DNA from: JABJGO01 sp963921245
GTDB lineage: Bacteria; Pseudomonadota; Alphaproteobacteria; Rhodospirillales; Casp-alpha2
Direction of reading: 5' to 3'
DNA length: 40,425 nt
Assembly: GCA_963921245.4 (NCBI GenBank)
Contig: CAWUEY030000002.1
Span: 1 to 40,425 of the forward strand
Positions 38,238 to 40,425 of this stretch are shown piece by piece (within the stretch, counting starts at the first letter, position 1; each line of letters begins with the position of its first letter). The notes beneath the pieces were generated by a model. It worked only from the letters and a program-made list of their open reading frames with translations. It did not search any database and was not told where the DNA came from. Position numbers and translations under genes: made by a program.

Positions 38238-38566
38238 GATTTGCGCCAAACGATATTTACCGGCAAATGGCCGAGGCTGGTAACGAGTGGGCGGCGGCGC
38301 TCTGCCAGGCGGACCGTCTGGAGGAAATGAAAAAAATTGTGCTGGCTCAACTCAAACTTGAACACATCGAAAACGGTGATTCAAACGCCAACGCAGAAAC
38401 CAAAGCCTACGCAGACGAACGCTATCAGGTTCACATTGACGGGATGGTTGCAGCCCGGGAGAAGGCCGACAAAGCAAGGGTGAAATACCAGGCGGCTTGC
38501 GAGCTTTCCACCAACCGCAGAACCGAAGTGGTTAACCAACGAGAGCAATACAAGATCGCGTCATGA
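38234..38566 (+). CDS. Hypothetical coiled-coil protein, 110 residues
   Basis: ATG 38234 overlaps the upstream stop (ATGA) and is preferred over GTG 38225. The product starts MRFAPNDIYRQMAEAGNEWA and has two helices with heptads (LEEMKKIVLAQLKLEHIENG; DGMVAAREKADKARVKYQAA). The C-terminal half resembles small phage proteins that are mostly coiled coil. Function unknown; the gene is coupled to the next by ATGA. Confidence 0.55.
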   Translation: MRFAPNDIYRQMAEAGNEWAAALCQADRLEEMKKIVLAQLKLEHIENGDSNANAETKAYADERYQVHIDGMVAAREKADKARVKYQAACELSTNRRTEVVNQREQYKIAS

Positions 38567-38748
38567 AGTACACAGCAAGACAAGCCGCAGCGCGTATCCG
38601 TGAAGTGTTCAACAAACACTGGAGCGCATTCAAGGCAGAGCTTGCAGAGACGCCAGAATGGAAGGGCTGCCGGGACAAGGGTTTAGCGTGGTCCATGGCA
38701 ACGGCAGACATCAGCTTATTTGTTCACAATCTGAAGGGCAAAGCATGA
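38563..38748 (+). CDS. Small hypothetical protein, 61 residues
   Basis: MKYTARQAAARIREVFNKHW is followed by a Trp/Lys-rich segment (AETPEWKGCRDKGLAWS). It is helical with no recognised domain. ATGA overlaps link it to the genes on both sides, so it is very likely translated as part of the rightward operon. Confidence 0.55.
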   Translation: MKYTARQAAARIREVFNKHWSAFKAELAETPEWKGCRDKGLAWSMATADISLFVHNLKGKA

Positions 38749-38945
38749 GTCAAAACACCCAGATACTGAACTACCTGCAAACACACCCCAACGGGTTAAC
38801 GCAGGTGCAAGCCGTCGAGCAGTTTCGCTGCTACCGATTGGGCGCAAGAATCTACGACCTGAAGGCAATGGGTCACCAGATCGCGACACACATGATTTGG
38901 CAAGGTGACAAGCGGTTTGCGCGTTACGTCATGGTGGCCGCATGA
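38745..38945 (+). CDS. Helix-turn-helix protein, 66 residues
   Basis: ATG 38745 overlaps the upstream stop and gives MSQNTQILNYLQTHPNGLTQ then AVEQFRCYRLGARIYDLKAM and GDKRFARYVM. This is a winged-helix family common in phages, with the EQF-CYRLGARIYDLK recognition segment. A start at 38658 would add 29 unrelated residues and was rejected. It probably regulates late transition or replication; the target is unknown. Confidence 0.7.
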   Translation: MSQNTQILNYLQTHPNGLTQVQAVEQFRCYRLGARIYDLKAMGHQIATHMIWQGDKRFARYVMVAA

Positions 38946-38957
38946 GGCGGTGCAAGG

Positions 38958-39242
38958 ATGCGGGTGATGTCAATCCACGGGATGTCAACACATGCGATGC
39001 CAACACAAACCGATGGGTCGCGACAAGCCATGCAACGGTTTAACCTCAGGCAAGAAGTTGACGCCTGGCGGGTGATACCGCGGCTGATGCTGCTGTTGTA
39101 CGCGTATCAGCTCTACCGGGTCACCGAGTGGTTTATGGGTCTGGACACACCGACGAACGCGCATGGCTTGCTGATTTCAACGGTGTATGGGGCGGCGGCG
39201 GCTTTTTTTGGGTTGTACTGCAATTCTGGGGCGAAACCGTGA
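38958..39242 (+). CDS. Two-segment membrane protein, holin candidate
   Basis: The product has 94 residues from ATG 38958, or 70 from ATG 39030 (MQRFNLRQEVDAWRVIPRL). Two hydrophobic segments, IPRLMLLLYAYQLYRVTEWF and GLLISTVYGAAAAFFGLY, are joined by a short polar loop, as in class II holins. It lies immediately before the spanin pair. The lysozyme is elsewhere (11470), with another membrane protein beside it, so which of the two is the holin is open. Confidence 0.6.
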   Translation: MRVMSIHGMSTHAMPTQTDGSRQAMQRFNLRQEVDAWRVIPRLMLLLYAYQLYRVTEWFMGLDTPTNAHGLLISTVYGAAAAFFGLYCNSGAKP

Positions 39243-39643
39243 TGCCTGTCATCGGCTATGTGAAAACGGCGTTGGCGGTCAGCGTCGGCGCCATGGTGTT
39301 GTTGGCGTGGCATCATTATGTGGGATTACTGCATGCGCAGGAGACTATGTCTGCCAACAATGCCGTACTTAAAAACGCGGTGGCAGAACAGCAAGCGGCT
39401 TACCAGGCGGCGCGAAAAAACATTGCAATCAGGGACGCGCAATTAGCGCAGTTTCAAATAGACGTCGACAACATGAGGCAGGTGTCCGAGACCGCCGCGG
39501 CAGAAGAGAACAGGCTCAATGACATTTTTGCGGCGCATGATTTTACGGCGATGGCGTTTAAAAAGCCGGGTCTGATAGAAAGCAAAGTGAATGCAGCGAC
39601 CAGTGAAATTTTCAATGATTTTGAGATGGCCACCGCGCCGTAG
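39242..39643 (+). CDS. i-spanin (Rz-like)
   Basis: ATG 39242 overlaps the holin candidate's stop (TGATG). The 133-residue product has one N-terminal transmembrane helix (YVKTALAVSVGAMVLLAW, residues 6-23) and then a long periplasmic coiled coil (NAVLKNAVAEQQAAYQAARK; VDNMRQVSETAAAEENRL). This is the inner-membrane spanin plan. The o-spanin gene overlaps its 3' end in another frame. Together they bridge the envelope and fuse membranes at the end of lysis. Confidence 0.8.
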   Translation: MPVIGYVKTALAVSVGAMVLLAWHHYVGLLHAQETMSANNAVLKNAVAEQQAAYQAARKNIAIRDAQLAQFQIDVDNMRQVSETAAAEENRLNDIFAAHDFTAMAFKKPGLIESKVNAATSEIFNDFEMATAP

Positions 39644-40049
39644 CGGGCGGCTGCGCACTAGCGCCGCGTTGGTGGCGATGCTGTGGGGCGTGTCTGCCTG
39701 CAGCCTGCTGCCAGATAAGCCCGAGCGGTTAGTGGTCGATTCCATCGTCGCCAGCCTGCCTGATACGCCACACACCAATTTGCCGTTGCCGAGCGGTGTT
39801 GCCTTGTTGCCGGTTAAATGGACCGTGCTGTCCAGCAAAATAGGCGACAAGCAGTTTGCCTGCCAGGGCGACTTTGTCTATATCGCATTAACGCCGCCTT
39901 ATTATGAGAATTTGTCCCGCAACAATGCCGAGCTGTTGCGGTGGGTCACCGAAGCGGCCTGGCAATTACGCTATTATCAAGCCCAGAACCGCGGCCCGCG
40001 TGGCCATATCAATGACAATATTAATGTCGACAACGTGAGTCGCCCATGA
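39615..40049 (+). CDS. o-spanin (Rz1-like lipoprotein)
   Basis: ATG 39615, or 39591 for 8 extra residues, lies inside the i-spanin gene in a different frame, the usual Rz/Rz1 overlap. A basic start (RWPPRRSGRLR) precedes a hydrophobic stretch and lipobox VSAC, then SLLPDKPERL. The mature lipoprotein of about 115 residues is longer than Rz1. Its start in the overlap and the lipobox support the call. The stop overlaps the terminase small subunit start (ATGA). Confidence 0.75.
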   Translation: MILRWPPRRSGRLRTSAALVAMLWGVSACSLLPDKPERLVVDSIVASLPDTPHTNLPLPSGVALLPVKWTVLSSKIGDKQFACQGDFVYIALTPPYYENLSRNNAELLRWVTEAAWQLRYYQAQNRGPRGHINDNINVDNVSRP

Positions 40050-40425
40050 CCACGTCCGCACCCCGCTCACGTGGTCGGCCCAGCGCCTACCGCAAGACCT
40101 TTGTCAAGCAGGCAGAAAAGCTGGCGTTGCTGGGGGCGACCGATGCGGAGCTGGCGGATTTTTTTGGCGTTGACGTACGCACTGTCATTCGATGGAAGCA
40201 TTCACACCCCGATTTTTGTCATGCCCTAAAAGCGGGTAAGGCGGAAGCCGACGCGCGGGTGGAGCGCTCGCTGTATCATCGTGCTATCGGCTATGAGCAG
40301 GAAGAGGTGAAGATTTTCTATGATAGAAACACGGGCCAGCCGGTCTACGCGCCCTACACGGCGAAGATTGCGCCGGACACGACCGCGGCGATCTTCTGGC
40401 TCAAGAACCGTCGCCCTGATTTGTG
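40046..40425 (+). CDS. terS: Terminase small subunit, N-terminal part (continues at base 1)
   Basis: ATG 40046 overlaps the o-spanin stop. The visible 126 residues start with a basic arm (APRSRGRPSAYRKTF) and a helix-turn-helix (LLGATDAELADFF, GVDVRTVIRWKHSHPDF). They then show LKAGKAEADARVERSLYHRA, IGYEQEEVKIFY and IFWLKNRRPDL, all hallmarks of small terminases paired with PBSX-type large subunits. The frame is open at the window end and closes at 92-94 after circular joining. It recognises the packaging site and stimulates the large subunit. Confidence 0.9.
   Translation, partial: MTTSAPRSRGRPSAYRKTFVKQAEKLALLGATDAELADFFGVDVRTVIRWKHSHPDFCHALKAGKAEADARVERSLYHRAIGYEQEEVKIFYDRNTGQPVYAPYTAKIAPDTTAAIFWLKNRRPDL

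Overview
The window reads as an essentially complete genome of a temperate, siphovirus-type tailed phage, not as host chromosome. It holds terminase, portal, capsid, neck, tail-tube, tape-measure and tail-hub genes, a tyrosine integrase with a tRNA-derived attachment site, a repressor/Cro switch and a replication module, and no housekeeping genes. The reading frame of the small terminase subunit runs off the right end (40046-40425) and resumes in frame at base 2, ending at 92-94. The sequence is therefore circular or circularly permuted, with at most a few bases missing at the join. The uninterrupted attP inside the window also fits the free, non-integrated form. A spanin pair and a lipoprotein gene point to a Gram-negative host, probably a proteobacterium; the species cannot be read from the sequence.

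Layout. 227-22735 (+): late genes in the order terminase large subunit, portal, MuF-like head protein, protease/scaffold, decoration candidate, major capsid, small head proteins, a 1030-residue fibre, a lysis pair (coiled-coil membrane protein and lysozyme), neck proteins, tail tube, tail chaperones with a -1 frameshift signal, tape measure, distal tail protein, hub/receptor-binding protein and fibre-assembly protein. Many of these genes overlap by ATGA or TGATG. 22852-26383: an accessory block with different base composition, carrying an AlgI-type membrane acyltransferase, an AlgJ/AlgX-type SGNH protein and an oppositely oriented sulfotransferase. It is a likely surface-modifying lysogenic-conversion cassette. 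26384-30500: small accessory genes, namely an XRE regulator, a lipoprotein, a HicB-like protein with a hicA remnant, a PemK/MazF-like protein, short unknown genes and decayed copies.

30688-35616 (-): attP, integrase, excisionase-like protein and the early left operon (ssDNA-binding-like protein, YqaJ exonuclease, a protein made of 27 Cys-containing hexapeptides, small proteins). A TTGACT-17-TATTAT promoter with a repressor operator in its spacer drives this operon. 35960-36618: divergent repressor and Cro-like genes around a third copy of the same operator. 36400-40049 (+): the early right operon, with replication initiator (an iteron cluster lies inside its gene), helicase-loader-like protein, small proteins, holin candidate and spanins, leading directly into the terminase genes across the join.

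The most unusual items are a tail-tube protein whose N-terminus is interrupted by five 46-residue beta-propeller-like repeats, the 18-bp/27-copy cysteine repeat gene, the acylation/sulfotransfer cassette, an AT-rich 20-bp repeat patch in the head-gene block, and three phage genes each broken by a single-base indel. All protein functions are from motif recognition by eye; no database search was run.
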